DNA of 64,000 bases from Selaginella moellendorffii (Eukaryota; Streptophyta; Lycopodiopsida; Selaginellales; Selaginellaceae), in the NCBI RefSeq assembly GCF_000143415.4, contig NW_003314440.1, positions 26,226 to 90,225 on the forward strand. The letters run 5' to 3'. The notes beneath the pieces are model-generated. The model saw only the letters and a program-made list of their open reading frames with translations, had not been told where the DNA came from and did not search any database. The translations under genes were made by a program, and so were the position numbers. Shown here piece by piece: positions 42,728 through 53,385 of the stretch. Position 1 is the stretch's first letter; every line of letters starts with the position of its first letter.

Positions 42728-42779
42728 GTAAAAATGCATGTATTTCTGTAAATGAATTGATCTTGAGTTCCTTAAACAG
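42728..42779 (+). other. intron-like 52-bp block in chromovirus pol, copy B
   Basis: GTAAAAATG...CTTAAACAG with a pyrimidine-rich stretch before the acceptor. Removing it joins LTQR-type integrase sequence to FAKPYEIEARISNVAYRLRL in frame; leaving it in shifts the frame by one base (52 is not a multiple of three). Confidence 0.6.
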
Positions 42780-43125
42780 GTTCGCAAAGCCTTATGAGAT
42801 TGAGGCACGAATCAGTAATGTGGCTTATCGTCTTCGACTTCCTCGAGAGATGGGAAAGATGTGCCCAATGTTCCACATGAACTTACTCAAGCAGTACTTT
42901 GAGGATTTGCTTCGCAAGGACCAAGTAAGACCTTTACCTGAGGTTATCCAAGGGGAAGAGGAATATGAAGTCGATGCCATCCTCAATGCGCGCAAGAGCA
43001 AGCGACAAAGACGCAAGGTGAGAGAGTTCCATGTGAAGTGGAAAGGATTTCCACACTGCGAAGCAACATGGGAACCGGAGGAGAACCTAGTGAACGTGCG
43101 AAATATAATGGAGGAATTTCTGTGA
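42780..43125 (+). pseudogene. integrase C-terminal domain and chromodomain of copy B
   Basis: Open frame with KPYEIEARISNVAYRLRLP and the chromodomain EYEVDAILNARKSKRQ then EFHVKWKGFPHCEATWEPEE (42960-43085). This part has no stop before the natural TGA at 43123-43125, in contrast to the rest of the element. Confidence 0.85.
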
Positions 43126-43193
43126 GGCAGAACTCTATGTATTTATGCAAAGTTCAATTAAAGTATCAATTGGTGAAGTTGAGCAATGGCATA

Positions 43194-44904
43194 TGTTGGG
43201 ACCCGAAGGCACGCCAAAGGTAAGCTAATTAGCATGGGTTAGCTAGGTCGACCAGGTGTAGGGAAACTACACCCAACTCCCCATGGGGATGTCAAATTCG
43301 TAAACGTATTCTACAAAGGTTGGGTTCAAGTCCCAACCCCCTAGTAAAGGAAGGCTGAGTTCAAGTCCCAACCCCATACTAAGGCGTGGTGGGGTGAGGG
43401 GTATAAGGACACTTATATTCCGTTGTCATGGGCTCTTGGCCGGGGAGGCTAACTTAGGCACACCGCTAAGTGGGGGGATGCCCCTGGAGACATGGTCAAC
43501 AAGTCGTAGGATAAAAAAAGACGTTTGATGTGGGCATCGAACTTCTTCTATGGGTGGTGGAGTTGTAAGGAACCAACTCCCTGAGGTGTTGTAGGCTAAA
43601 GGATCCCCAAAAGCATGACTGAAATGACAAAGAGTTCATCGGATAGGACTGAGTCTGAGATTGAGTCCAAGACCGACTTTGAGACCGAGTTCAAGATAGA
43701 GTCCAGGATCGAGTCCGAGGCCCCGACTCGGAGACCAAGTTCGAGACAGAGTTTGAGACAGAGTCCAAGATCCGAGACCGAGTCCGAGGTCGAGTCCGAA
43801 GTCAAGTCCGAGATCGGGTTCGAGATCGAGTCCGAGATCGAGTCCGAGATAGAGTCCGAAGTCGGGTCCAAGATCGGTCCAAAATCGAGTCCGAGACCGA
43901 GTTCGAGTACTAATACAGGTCAAGGGGTGAAAGCCCAAAGCGTGCGTCTCCTGGGAAGGGGGGGGGGGGGCTGCAAGGGGTTCCAAAAGTATAGTAGGGA
44001 TAGTGAGGTTCAGGAACTAGTCTTGAAAAAACTCTCCAGTGGTGCTTCCAAACTGACTTGAGGTTGAGACTGGGGCCGAGGGGCCTTAGGTGGGAGTGAG
44101 CATGGACTCGGGTGGTGCTGGAGGGGCCACCCAAAGAAGTGCTCAAGAGCAACTCCCACTCCCGAAAGGGAAACCGACTGCAGTGCTCTCGGCTCATGTG
44201 GAGTGGTGCCCCACTTGAGTACCTTGTGGCTCATTGGTCCTCACCCTTCCTAGGGGCTTGGGCCTTCCCTTCGGGATGGAAGTGGGGGGGTAGAGGTACC
44301 CATACCGGGCCTTAGGCCACGGTGTTTCGCCCCGGTGTCCTGAAGCAAGTGTTGCACCCAAGGCTTGGGATTTAGAGAGTCCCATGATCAAGTCTTGTGG
44401 TACCAAGGGATGTTATGAACCTGGAGGCTTGGTGTGCTTGGCTGCTTGTGCCTGCAAGGAGTGTAGCCAAACCTTAAGTCCAGTCTAACCCAGGGAGGTG
44501 TAAGCAACCAAAAGGAACGACTCGAGAAACAGTCCATAGGGGTTCAAATATAGAGGGAAAGGGCCTATGAACAAGAGTGCACCCCCTTTTCCAATCGGTT
44601 AAGGGTCTTGGGATATTTGGGGTTAAGCGTCCTTGGGTTTGAATAGTATAGGGCTGGGTGACCTCCCGGGAAGTCCAAACTCAAGAACTTACAGGAGGGG
44701 GATTGGGAGAAATTTGGGAATCCGTGGATGGATGGCTAACGCTCCGTTGCTCGTGCAGTGAGTAGCTAAAACTAAGTAGGACCAAGTAGGAGCTGGTACA
44801 ATAAGCGGGAGCCTTGGCAAGGGAACTTAGCAAAAACCAAGGCAGTGTTAATCGAATAAACGAGGTAAGCTAACAAATTGGAAAGGAAAAATTTGTGGCT
44901 TACA
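43194..44904 (+). repeat. 3' LTR of chromovirus copy B
   Basis: TGTTGGGACCC...GTGGCTTACA, aligned with 4056-5551. It is about 215 bp longer than the copy A LTR, mostly because of a 195-bp insertion at 44499-44693. The minisatellite is at 43620-43915 and a 12-G run near 43960. Confidence 0.85.
44499..44693. mobile_element. 195-bp solo-LTR-like insertion inside the copy B LTR
   Basis: Absent from the aligned site in copy A (about 5346). It begins TGTAAGCAACC and ends AGAACTTACA, so it has TGTAAG/CTTACA terminal inverted repeats, and is flanked by GGAGG on both sides (44494-44498 and 44694-44698), a 5-bp target duplication. These are the marks of a solo LTR of a small LTR retrotransposon (TRIM-like). 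Confidence 0.75.
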
Positions 44905-45897
44905 AGCGCCCTCTATTTGGAACCAACACCATTGTGCTTAGAACAATTTCTATATTTTGTAAATATGCCAAAATTAGCAAATCTAGACATTTTCCATAAA
45001 TAGCAATTGTTTTGAATAGAATTAACAAAAAGTGCATAATAGCAAGAGTGTCTTGGCGGACACGATAAGAAATTATTTAGAAAATATTGAGGAAGCTCAA
45101 TATCAGGGGGGGTGGCTCCCAACACTAGCAAATGCAAGCTAACATATAAGTTCTTCAAACTGAGCCAAACATGCTCAACAAGAAATACATAGGAGTTCCT
45201 ACCAAATCTAAACACTTTCCATAAATAGCAATTGGGATTGAATGGAACTAACATAAAGTGTATGATAGCAAGAGTGTTTTGGCATACACGATAAGCTATC
45301 ATTTCGGAAATATTAAGGGACCAAACTCAATATTGCGGGGGTTCTCAGCACTAGCAAATGCAAGCTAACATATAAGTTTCTCATACTGGGCCAAGTATGC
45401 TCAGCAAAAAACATATAGGAGTTCTTACCTTATGTTTATCCGGCATAAGTACATATATGATGACTAGTTTCTCAACTAGTTTAAGTGAAGATTGATAAAA
45501 GATTAGCAATATTGACCTCCTGCCGTTATAGCAACAAGGAAAGAATATCTAAAAAGATTAGCCAATAGGTAATTTTTGATACTTGTAATCACATTCATAA
45601 CACAATCTTCATGACCTTCATAAAATTTCTCCAAAGTTTATTTGTGAATTTTGAGTCTAATTTCCATTGGCAAACCAAATTGAGGAAAGTCACACTCAAG
45701 GTATACTACAGCCAAGTTCACACTCTTTATTGCCTTTTTTAGAGAAATCAACTTTATAAAATTGGTTAAGCAATCCATAATGACTTAAGCTTGTTCATTT
45801 TACCTTTGTGTTTTTTTGCAAATACATAATAAAATCCATGGATATGCTTATCTATCTTATAAACTCCTAAATTTGGACTTCTTGGGAGGTTATCCAA
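44905..45897. other. AT-rich spacer with internal duplications
   Basis: No supported gene. Two similar blocks at about 44985-45160 and 45210-45420 share AAATAGCAATTG, GCAAGAGTGT and CACTAGCAAATGCAAGCTAAC, so part of it is a diverged direct duplication. Confidence 0.5.
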
Positions 45898-46185
45898 CTT
45901 AATATTACTCAAACCTAAATATACTTTACCAAACTGGATCACAAGATGTCAATCTCAACATGCAATTGTACCCAAGACCGCTCTAATACCAACTTAATAC
46001 TACTCAAACCTAGATAAAACTTTACCAAACTTGATCACTAAGTGTCAATATCAACATGCAAATGAACTCAAGACCGCTCTAATACCAACTTAGTACTATT
46101 CAAACATAAATATACTTTACCAAACTGGATCACTAGGTGTCAATCTTAACATGCAATTGAACTCAAGACTACTTTAATACTAAAT
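45898..46185. repeat. 95-bp tandem repeat, three copies, with primer-site-like sequence
   Basis: Units start ACTTAATATTACTCAAACC and end GACCGCTCTAATACCA, the last unit being more diverged. On the minus strand each unit contains TTGGTATTAGAGCGG (45980-45992 and 46076-46088 on plus), close to an initiator-Met tRNA primer-binding site. Confidence 0.75.
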
Positions 46186-46949
46186 GTAAATTCTTGAATT
46201 TGGATTTCTTGAAATGTTATTTAGCCTAATATTACTCAAACCCAAAGACACTTAACCTTATATATTCTTGAGATTTTTGCTTACACATTTATCCTCTAGG
46301 ATAGCCAATAACACCAAAAACCCCATTAGTTTTTCCTTTAGTACCTTCACTTGCTAACAATTCTCCCATACTCAAGAATGTCATTTTTCATATTCTTCTA
46401 AAAGAACTTGGGTTTGATCAACTTATAAGTCTACTTCTAATATCAGTTATTAGAACCTAAGGAAGAATTACCACACTAATGCAAAGCAAATCTCCACCTA
46501 GCCATTCCCAAGCCCTCTTCACCACTACTCAGTTGCATGCTCCACCTCCAACTGTCCTTGATTAGTCATGAACTAATTTATCGTAAAATAAACTGACTAA
46601 ATTTAACTTAGTCATACTTTATGCCATATGGATTAATATTAATGCCAGGAATTATGACATTTATGGGATCAACTCTTACACCAGACATAAAAATAAAATA
46701 CTTAAGATATCCAATCCTTTCTAAGAAAAACTAATGATGGATGGTTTAACATGAATCCATTGCCTTAATCAATCTTTGTGAAATATTGAGCACCAAAAAA
46801 AGGATAGAGAAATTCGTCAATACAAGGGATTGAAAATATATTATTCACCATCCTATCATTCAATCCTTTCTGGTTCACATAAGGACACTTTAAACCATTT
46901 TTTTCTTAACCATCACCACTGAAGCAACCTAAGAAGACAATAAACCTGA
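46186..46949. other. AT-rich spacer
   Basis: No gene or repeat that I can support. Confidence 0.4.
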
Positions 46950-47440
46950 AGAGATGTAGGCCAAGAATTTCACCACCATTTGGAATATGGCTGGGTATTG
47001 GTAAGCCTATGATATCATTATTGGAAACAAGAATTATCCCTGGTGAGTGCAAAACATTGTCTTATACCAATCTTTTACTTTTACTACTATCTAGTAATAA
47101 CTAGAGGGAAAATCAATCTAATTACTCGCCAAGATCATCCAATAACTCTTCCATATGCAGAAATAGGAGTCCTTGTTCAGGCCACTATAATCCACCAACT
47201 ACCATCTTTTTTTAAGACTAGCAAGGAATACATTGGTCCTTGGCATGATGAGGTCAACTCCTCCATATTGCAGTTCTCTCATCTCACCTAAAACATTTTG
47301 TATTCTCTTAAGAACTCCTAAGAATTGAATTTTAGGTATTAGAGTTTCAAAAACAACTTTCTGGGCATCTAGTTGGAGATTTCTATCAGAGTGAGCCTTA
47401 GGCCAAATTACAACACAATTCAACAATCCCACAAACTTGA
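46950..47440 (-). pseudogene. faint gypsy reverse-transcriptase relic
   Basis: The minus strand gives DYSGLNK-like residues followed by HMEELLDDLGE (about 47155-47125 on plus), a phrase typical of the gypsy RT fingers/palm, and upstream an open stretch GVLKRIQNVLGEMRELQ ... DLIMPRTNVFLASLKKRW. Many stops. Weak evidence. Confidence 0.3.
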
Positions 47441-49201
47441 TTTTGTTCTTGATACTGCCATGGCAATGAGCTTAAGCACAAAAAGTGAATAAAGGAATAT
47501 CAAAATTAAATGAGTAGAAAACTGTCTAAATATTAGCTTTTAAATCACAAAAGAAGATTGATTTTTTTATTAATTATAAATATAGCATATTGCAAAACAC
47601 ACTATAATCTAATCTTGGGCTTATTACAATAGGGTGCTTCTGATAGAATTTAAATGGGAATTCGGTGGTTGCTCTTGTTTCTACTGACTCTTAAATTTTC
47701 CCTCCCATTAATCATTATAAATGAGTCTCCCACTTTCAAAATCATTAATCCATATGAAGAGCTTACTGCTTAATAAGCCTTGGTCCATTTTGTTGTCTTG
47801 ACCACCAAGAAATAAGCTGATTTAATAGAAATAAATTATAAAACATTAAGAGCCAATGGATTGGGGAAAACAATAATATCCCTTCATTTTAAAATTCATA
47901 TAAATTGCAACAAATAAATGCAATTTATAAATCAGCTATAAATTAAATCAATTTAATATTTCAATTAAGTCATTAAAGAAAGTCTAAAATTGATTTTGCT
48001 ATTAGGGTTTTCATATACAGAAATGACTTTTTATTTAAGCTAAAAAAATTATCATTATGACTTATAAATTTAGTTTGTAAAATTGAAAATGCCAGAAATA
48101 ATTTAAGTATCAACTCTATAATAAAACTGCCTTTCTTTTGGTTTCAAGAAGTTAACAGTGGTCCACTGTTGTTAGTCTAATTTAAGAAAAGTTTATAAAA
48201 CTTATAACTCAAAAAGTATATCATATTAATTGATAATTATTTTAAATCATTGTATGGCTAGCTTATACTCTAGTAACATGTGTATCACTAGTACTTTTAT
48301 GACTTCTATATTTTGAACTTATTAGTAAATAATATCCCAAATGGTTTTTTCTTGGCAATTAAACCATTTAAGATAGCTATCCAATGATTTTACCATTCAG
48401 GCCAAGAAACCAGGGCGTTGTATTTTGTTCTGCTTTGGCCTGAGAAAAAAAACTTTTTGAACTGCCAACAATTAATATTTTCTTGGTTGAAACCTAAAAG
48501 AGTGTTTAAATTTGGGACTTGTTAGTTCCATATGTTTTTTTTTTTTGTGCTTTTATGTGTGCAAATGTTTATGCTTTTGTGTGTGTAGAAAATCCATTTT
48601 CTTAAGCCTTTAGAGCCTGACACCCTGGTATAAATACATTCTTCCTGATTTTTTATTTCATGACTTTAGTGGCCATCCCCATATGAAGTGCATTGCCATT
48701 TCTAATGCTCCAGAGTTATTTCTACTTCTATGTACGGTTGATTTCTTGATCTTGTGAAGCTTGCTAGGAAACAGCTTTTGTGTTGCCACAGCCTAAGGCT
48801 AGTTTCATGTGGAAGTTTTGTTCTATAATACAATGGACATGTGTGGAAGTATTTTCTCAAATGAAGCACTAACAGAAGTAAAAGTTATTGGTTATCTTTT
48901 ATTTATTCTCTCAGCAGCACATCTCATGGTTGATTTGCATGGGATGCTAGGGATGCTATAATCTCTTCATTCTTAGTAGTAAGTACATAAATATTTCAAA
49001 TAAATATAAAAGCATTTGAGCCTAACTTGGTAGCTTACCATTTTTCTTTATATCATGCATCCCATCATATTGGTGGAGCTTAAATAAAAGATTAACAAAG
49101 AACTTTTAATCGTGGGAAATCTTCCACACAGGTGCATTGTATTATAAAAAACTGTTTCCATCTAAATATTTAATCTCTCTTACACTCATCAATGGTGGCA
49201 T
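47441..49201. other. AT-rich intergenic region
   Basis: No ORF, RNA gene or repeat supported. It includes poly-A/T runs and marks the boundary between transposon-rich DNA and the gene island. Confidence 0.5.
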
Positions 49202-49628
49202 TTAAGCTCTCTTCTCAGCCAGGGCGCTACACAGAGCTCTATAAGCGTTACCGCACATCTTGAACTTCTCTTCGGCGGTTTCCTACAAGAAAAGGTCAAG
49301 AAGCAAAGGTTACAAAACACGCAACTGCATTCATCAAACCTTGGTAGAGCCTTGGTGGCGGTCCGGGTGCCATTTCAATGCGGATGCACGGAAGCTGTGC
49401 GGCCACAAAAGAAACAGACATGGGTAAGAAACAAGGCACTAACGAGAACAAACTTACGCTGCTTTGAGCTGCTCCATTGTCAAGGAGCCTGCCGGAGGAA
49501 GCCCAAGAGCCAGGCGGTCCGACCTTTGTCCAACGGTGACTACAGGTTTCCCCTTGAACGTTTGTTCTACCCGAGGCCTGCTAGTCTTGTGATATTGCCT
49601 TCCAAACGTTGGATCGTCATCCCAGCCA

Positions 49629-49666
<38 letters not shown>

Positions 49667-50437
49667 CGACGAGTCTGACGAGTCCCATTCGTGCCACATC
49701 TTCTTAGCCCGTTCTTTCTGAGACCGAGGCCTACGCGTCTCAAAATCTGTGCACTCTTGAGTGATGTCCACAACGGAGACAGAAGACAGGAAACAAGTGC
49801 TTACCGGATAAATTCGTAAACTTCCTACAAAACCTCTCCCAGTCGCCTTCGTACTTCAAGTACGCCTCCCAGTCGTTTGTCTTCTTGGAGGTCACCTTCT
49901 TGCGATTCCACCGAAAGTCTTGCGACTTGGGCTTCGTTGATGTGTATGATCCCTGCATTGGCAGAAAAAGAAATCAGCCCAGCAAGCACCGCAAAAAAAA
50001 ACCGGGACCAGGACTAGCAGCTATAGTTTTGTGGCACTGGAAATGATCAACCTCGAGCTCACTAAATGTAACGTGGAGCCTCCAATTCAGTAAATCCTTG
50101 CGGTGTGCAGCCCTCTCTAAACGCCTCTCATATGCTACGAATTTCTGCCACACGAAAAAATCAATACCAGCGAAGAAAAAAAACGCATTTTTTCTTTGGC
50201 AAAGCTCAACTCACCTCACCTTGTGGCTATTGTCGGAATCGTAGCCCGTTCTCTGCAGCACCACAGCATCGAGGAGATCAGAAGAAATGAGGGAAGAAAA
50301 TCACTCACATTTTTGTATTTGCACCGCCATTTCTCTTGCAGCGATGCTGAGCAATGGAACAAGCTTATATGCTGCTGCCGGAATGCATTGCAGCGCCTGC
50401 TCCCCTGTGCCAGCGCCATCCCCCGTCCCAAGCTCAT
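49202..50437 (-). CDS. C-terminal J-domain protein with acidic tract
   Basis: Seven exons chain in frame: 50309-50437, 50220-50252 (33 nt), then exons ending in ...VTFSELE and beginning GSYTSTKPK, one for ECTDFETRRPRSQKE to QLKAA, a short exon RASALKWHPDRHQGSTK and a last exon ending ALAEKRA with TAA at 49202-49204. The N-terminus (MSLGRGMALAQGSRRCNAF) is Arg/Ser-rich and amphipathic, fitting an organelle presequence. A run of 13 Asp codons lies in the middle. The C-terminal 60 residues form a J domain with the HPD tripeptide (WHPDRHQGS), which stimulates Hsp70 ATPase. J domains are more often N-terminal; a C-terminal position is known in some plant organelle J-proteins. The client is unknown. 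It lies 79 bp downstream of the PPR gene on the same strand. Confidence 0.8.
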
Positions 50438-50516
50438 CGCCGCCCATCCCCCTCCCTTCCCATGCTGCTCGGGTTTCCGAACCCTCCCAAAACCCTAGAG
50501 TAATTATCGTCATTAC

Positions 50517-52088
50517 TTATTCCAAAACTCGGGTTTCGGAGCTAAGCACTGCCTTCCATGCCACTTCGCTCGGCTCGAATGGCATTGTTTGTAGCAATTG
50601 TTCCGCGTTAGACCGTTGCCCGGCACGCCCCAACGTGTCGAGCATGCAGCAGTAGTGATAGTGGGACGGGTCAGTGCTATGGTCACTTTGCATCGACAGG
50701 AACAACGAGAGCCCCCGATGCACAAGGCCGAGGTGATTGCATGCGTTGAGAAGCCCCAGGAATGCAATGTCCATCTGTGTGCCGGGGTTTCCTTCCAAGA
50801 TCGCTTGATGCAAGAGCCCAAACGCCCGGTTGCTCTCTCCGTTCCTGGCAAACACTGAAATGGCTATGTCCCATGAGACTGAGTCCTTCTCCGTGATGCA
50901 CTCGAACCAGGAGCTCACTGATTCCAGATGCCCGTTTTGGGCATAAACTGCGAGCAGCGAGTTTTGAGAAACACAGTCCCATGCCGGCATTCTGTCGAAG
51001 ACGTGCTTGGCCATGCCAGCGTCCGTGGCAAGCCCTGACAGAGCAACGTTCCAAGAAACAATGTTGCGCTCTGGCATCTCGTCAAACAGCTGCTTCACCA
51101 TTGTCTTGTCCCGTGATCGTCCATACACTGCAAGCATGCTTGTCCATGACGTGACATCCCGCTTTGGCATCGCTACAAACACCTGGCTTGCCGCTTGTGG
51201 GCTAAGATGATCCGAAGCCAGGATGGAATTCCACGCCGAAATGCTTTCCTGTGGCATCCGGAACAAGAGTGCGTAAGCGAGTTGCAGATACCCACCCTGG
51301 GCATTGGTAGCAATCAACAGGTTCCATGATACCACGTTGCGGCATGGCATGGTGGTAAAGAAAACAGTGTTCGCTTTGGTCACCTCCCCGGCTTCCGCGT
51401 AGAGTTGGATAAGAGCCGTCCACGAGACAACATCCGTGGCGGGCATGGCCAGGAAGAGCTGCTCAGCCGCGGCCAGATCACCAGCACGGGCAAGCGCTTG
51501 AAACATGAGGCCCCACAGCACGAGATTCCGCTCGCGCAACTTATCAAAGAGGATCTTTACTTCTGCAGAGGGTGCATGCTGCGCGTATGCCACGAACACT
51601 GTGCTCATGCACGCACTGTCGGGATCAGGCATGGAATCCATGGTAAACCGAGCGAGCTCGATATGACCGGTGGTGGCATATGCTAGTATTGCAGCATTCC
51701 AGGCAGCGGGGCTTCGCTGCGGGATCTTGGCAAACACATCCGCCGCTTGCGACACCATCTTGCTCTCTGCAAGCCCATACAGCATTGCATTCCACGATGC
51801 AAAGTCTCGCTGCAGCATGCCATCAAAGATATCGCGTGCCTCTCTATGTTGCCCTTTGCGGGCATATGCACCCAAAACACTTGTCCACGACACGGTGTTG
51901 TGCTGCGGCATCTTGGCGAGCGCGATAGCTGCGGCATCCGCCTGCTGGGCGTAGGCGGACAAGAGTGCGTTCCAGGATATCGCATCCTTGTCTAACATTC
52001 GATCGAAAATCAGCTTTGCAGTGTCCGAGTGCCCTTGCCGGCCATATGCGCAGATCAGCGTCGTGCAATGGACCTTCTTATTCCACAT
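50517..52088 (-). CDS. PPR protein, PLS-type, single exon
   Basis: A 523-residue protein made almost wholly of pentatricopeptide repeats: units such as NALLSAYAQQ, SWTSVLGAYARKGQHREARD with IFDGM, and SWNAMLYGLAESKM recur every 31-36 residues. The C-terminal part (GLLNACNHLGLVHRGLSLF, YCCMLDTLGRAGQ, EPSEVAWKAVLSS) corresponds to the end of the PLS array and the start of an E motif; no DYW domain follows. Such proteins bind organellar RNA in a sequence-specific way and act in editing, splicing or stability in mitochondria or plastids. The annotated ATG (MWNKKVHCTTLICAYGRQG) starts inside a repeat without a clear transit peptide, so an upstream exon or start is possible. The stop is 58 bp from the HslV gene's stop side, all on the minus strand. 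Confidence 0.85.
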   Translation of the reverse strand: MWNKKVHCTTLICAYGRQGHSDTAKLIFDRMLDKDAISWNALLSAYAQQADAAAIALAKMPQHNTVSWTSVLGAYARKGQHREARDIFDGMLQRDFASWNAMLYGLAESKMVSQAADVFAKIPQRSPAAWNAAILAYATTGHIELARFTMDSMPDPDSACMSTVFVAYAQHAPSAEVKILFDKLRERNLVLWGLMFQALARAGDLAAAEQLFLAMPATDVVSWTALIQLYAEAGEVTKANTVFFTTMPCRNVVSWNLLIATNAQGGYLQLAYALLFRMPQESISAWNSILASDHLSPQAASQVFVAMPKRDVTSWTSMLAVYGRSRDKTMVKQLFDEMPERNIVSWNVALSGLATDAGMAKHVFDRMPAWDCVSQNSLLAVYAQNGHLESVSSWFECITEKDSVSWDIAISVFARNGESNRAFGLLHQAILEGNPGTQMDIAFLGLLNACNHLGLVHRGLSLFLSMQSDHSTDPSHYHYCCMLDTLGRAGQRSNAEQLLQTMPFEPSEVAWKAVLSSETRVLE

Positions 52089-52146
52089 TCACCGCGACTA
52101 AGTTTGCTGATACTCAACTCGTGATGTTACATGGTCAGTCAATCAA

Positions 52147-53302
52147 TCAGGATCCCTTGGTGGTGGTGGCTCCCGGCACCGATATAGTAGCGGCTTGATC
52201 GTCAACGTCGGGGCTCCTGGGCGTCACCTTGATCGTCTCGAGCGTGAAGTTGTGGTTCGTGTAGATGCAACAGTCGGCGGCGATTTTCATGGCCTTTCTA
52301 GCTGCGGACAAAGCAAAATCCTTTGTGAGACGGTCGATGCGGGCGCTACTATGGTTGCCTTACCGATCTTCTCGGCGTCCATGTCAGGGAGATCCATGAG
52401 AGCCCGAGCAGCAGCGGAGGCATACGAGCCTCCAGAGCCAATGCCTGGTTTGAAGCATCAAAACTGAGAGAGGAAAACAAAGAGAGGCTCTCGTACCCAC
52501 AATTCCATCATACGGCTCTAGAACATCTCCAGTGCCTGTGATCGTCAAGGATATCTCGGCATCCGCTACCACCATCAATGCCTGGATGAAACAATTGAGC
52601 ACAAGGACTTGCAAACGAGAACATGATTGAGTTTTCACTTACATCGAGCCTTCGAAGGAACTTGTCAGTTCTCCATGCTTTTGCAAGCTCCACCGCAGCC
52701 CGCGTTAGCTGCCATTGCTCACAAGATAAATTTTTTCAAGCTCTCGATCCACGAACAAAGTGCGGTACCTGGCCTGAGATCAAAACAAGCTTTCAGGGGA
52801 CAAACGGGACTTTTTTTCGTGAGACAGACCAGGGTGTTCTTCCAGCTTCGTCTCCAGCCTTTCAAACAGAGTGAAAGCATCAGCGGTGGCGCCTGCTCGA
52901 TCAATCAATCCATTGTCATGGCTATGTAAGCTCAATCAAGCAAAGCGCTACCTGCAAAGCCTCCGATCACATTCTCCCCAATCCTTCGGACCTTACGTAC
53001 GTTGGGCTTGAGTATCTCGGCGCCCATGGTGACTTGCCCGTCCCCGATTATCACCACCGAGTCATTCTTGCGGATGCAAAGAACCGTGGTCCCGATCATG
53101 CCCTTGTCCGAGTGTTGCATTCGCCTGGAGTGACAAGCTTAGAAGAAAGGAGAGAGAAGGAAACAAGTACCTGGCAACAAAAGAGAATGCTTCGCCAGCT
53201 CCTCCTGCTGGAGAAGAAGAGTGTAATTTAGAGCGATGGATGTAAGCGCGACTTACGCAAGTGGAGAGATGGCAGCCGCGCACGCGCGCGCGCCATTGTC
53301 AT
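52147..53302 (-). CDS. HSLV: HslV/ClpQ-type ATP-dependent protease subunit, probably mitochondrial
   Basis: Nine exons chain exactly in frame: 53257-53302, 53171-53207, 52952-53124, 52830-52892, 52769-52773 (5 nt), 52643-52708, 52497-52581, 52364-52444, 52147-52301; 236 codons. After a short Arg-rich presequence ([15 protein letters not shown]) the mature part reads [92 protein letters not shown] and [15 protein letters not shown]. These match bacterial HslV along its whole length, including the Thr nucleophile (T-T-V) exposed by processing and the GSGG loop. HslV forms a two-ring dodecamer fed by the ATPase HslU. In other eukaryotes it is mitochondrial, and the Arg-rich N-terminus fits that. 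HslU is not in this window. The start codon is 83 bp from that of the divergent SET gene. Confidence 0.92.
52769..52773 (-). other. HSLV: 5-nt microexon of HslV
   Basis: GCCAG on the minus strand lies between an acceptor (GATCTCAG) and a donor (GTACCG). It completes the codons for Gly and Gln in the conserved HPGQLTRA segment; without it the frame is lost. Confidence 0.8.
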
Positions 53303-53385
53303 CGCTCACACCCGAGCAGCCCTAACTAGGGCAAGCGATAGAAAAATATGGAGTCTTGAGAAGCGCGCGTTCTCTTTGCTCTTGG
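53303..53385. promoter_or_regulatory. 83-bp bidirectional promoter region
   Basis: All sequence between the start codons of HslV (minus, 53302) and the SET gene (plus, 53386). It must hold both 5' UTRs and the promoter, unless transcripts overlap. A run of GCGCGCGCG lies just inside the HslV first exon. No TATA box is obvious. Confidence 0.6.

Larger units (their letters stand above)
40311..44904 (+). mobile_element. Ty3/gypsy chromovirus, copy B (5'-truncated)
   Basis: Coding sequence begins inside pol ([20 protein letters not shown]) with no gag or protease, and runs through RT, RNase H, integrase and chromodomain to a 3' LTR at 43194-44904. It is closely similar to copy A over the shared parts and lacks the RT inversion, so it shows the ancestral order. 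Its left side abuts an LTR of the same general type in the opposite orientation, an arrangement no simple insertion gives. Confidence 0.85.
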
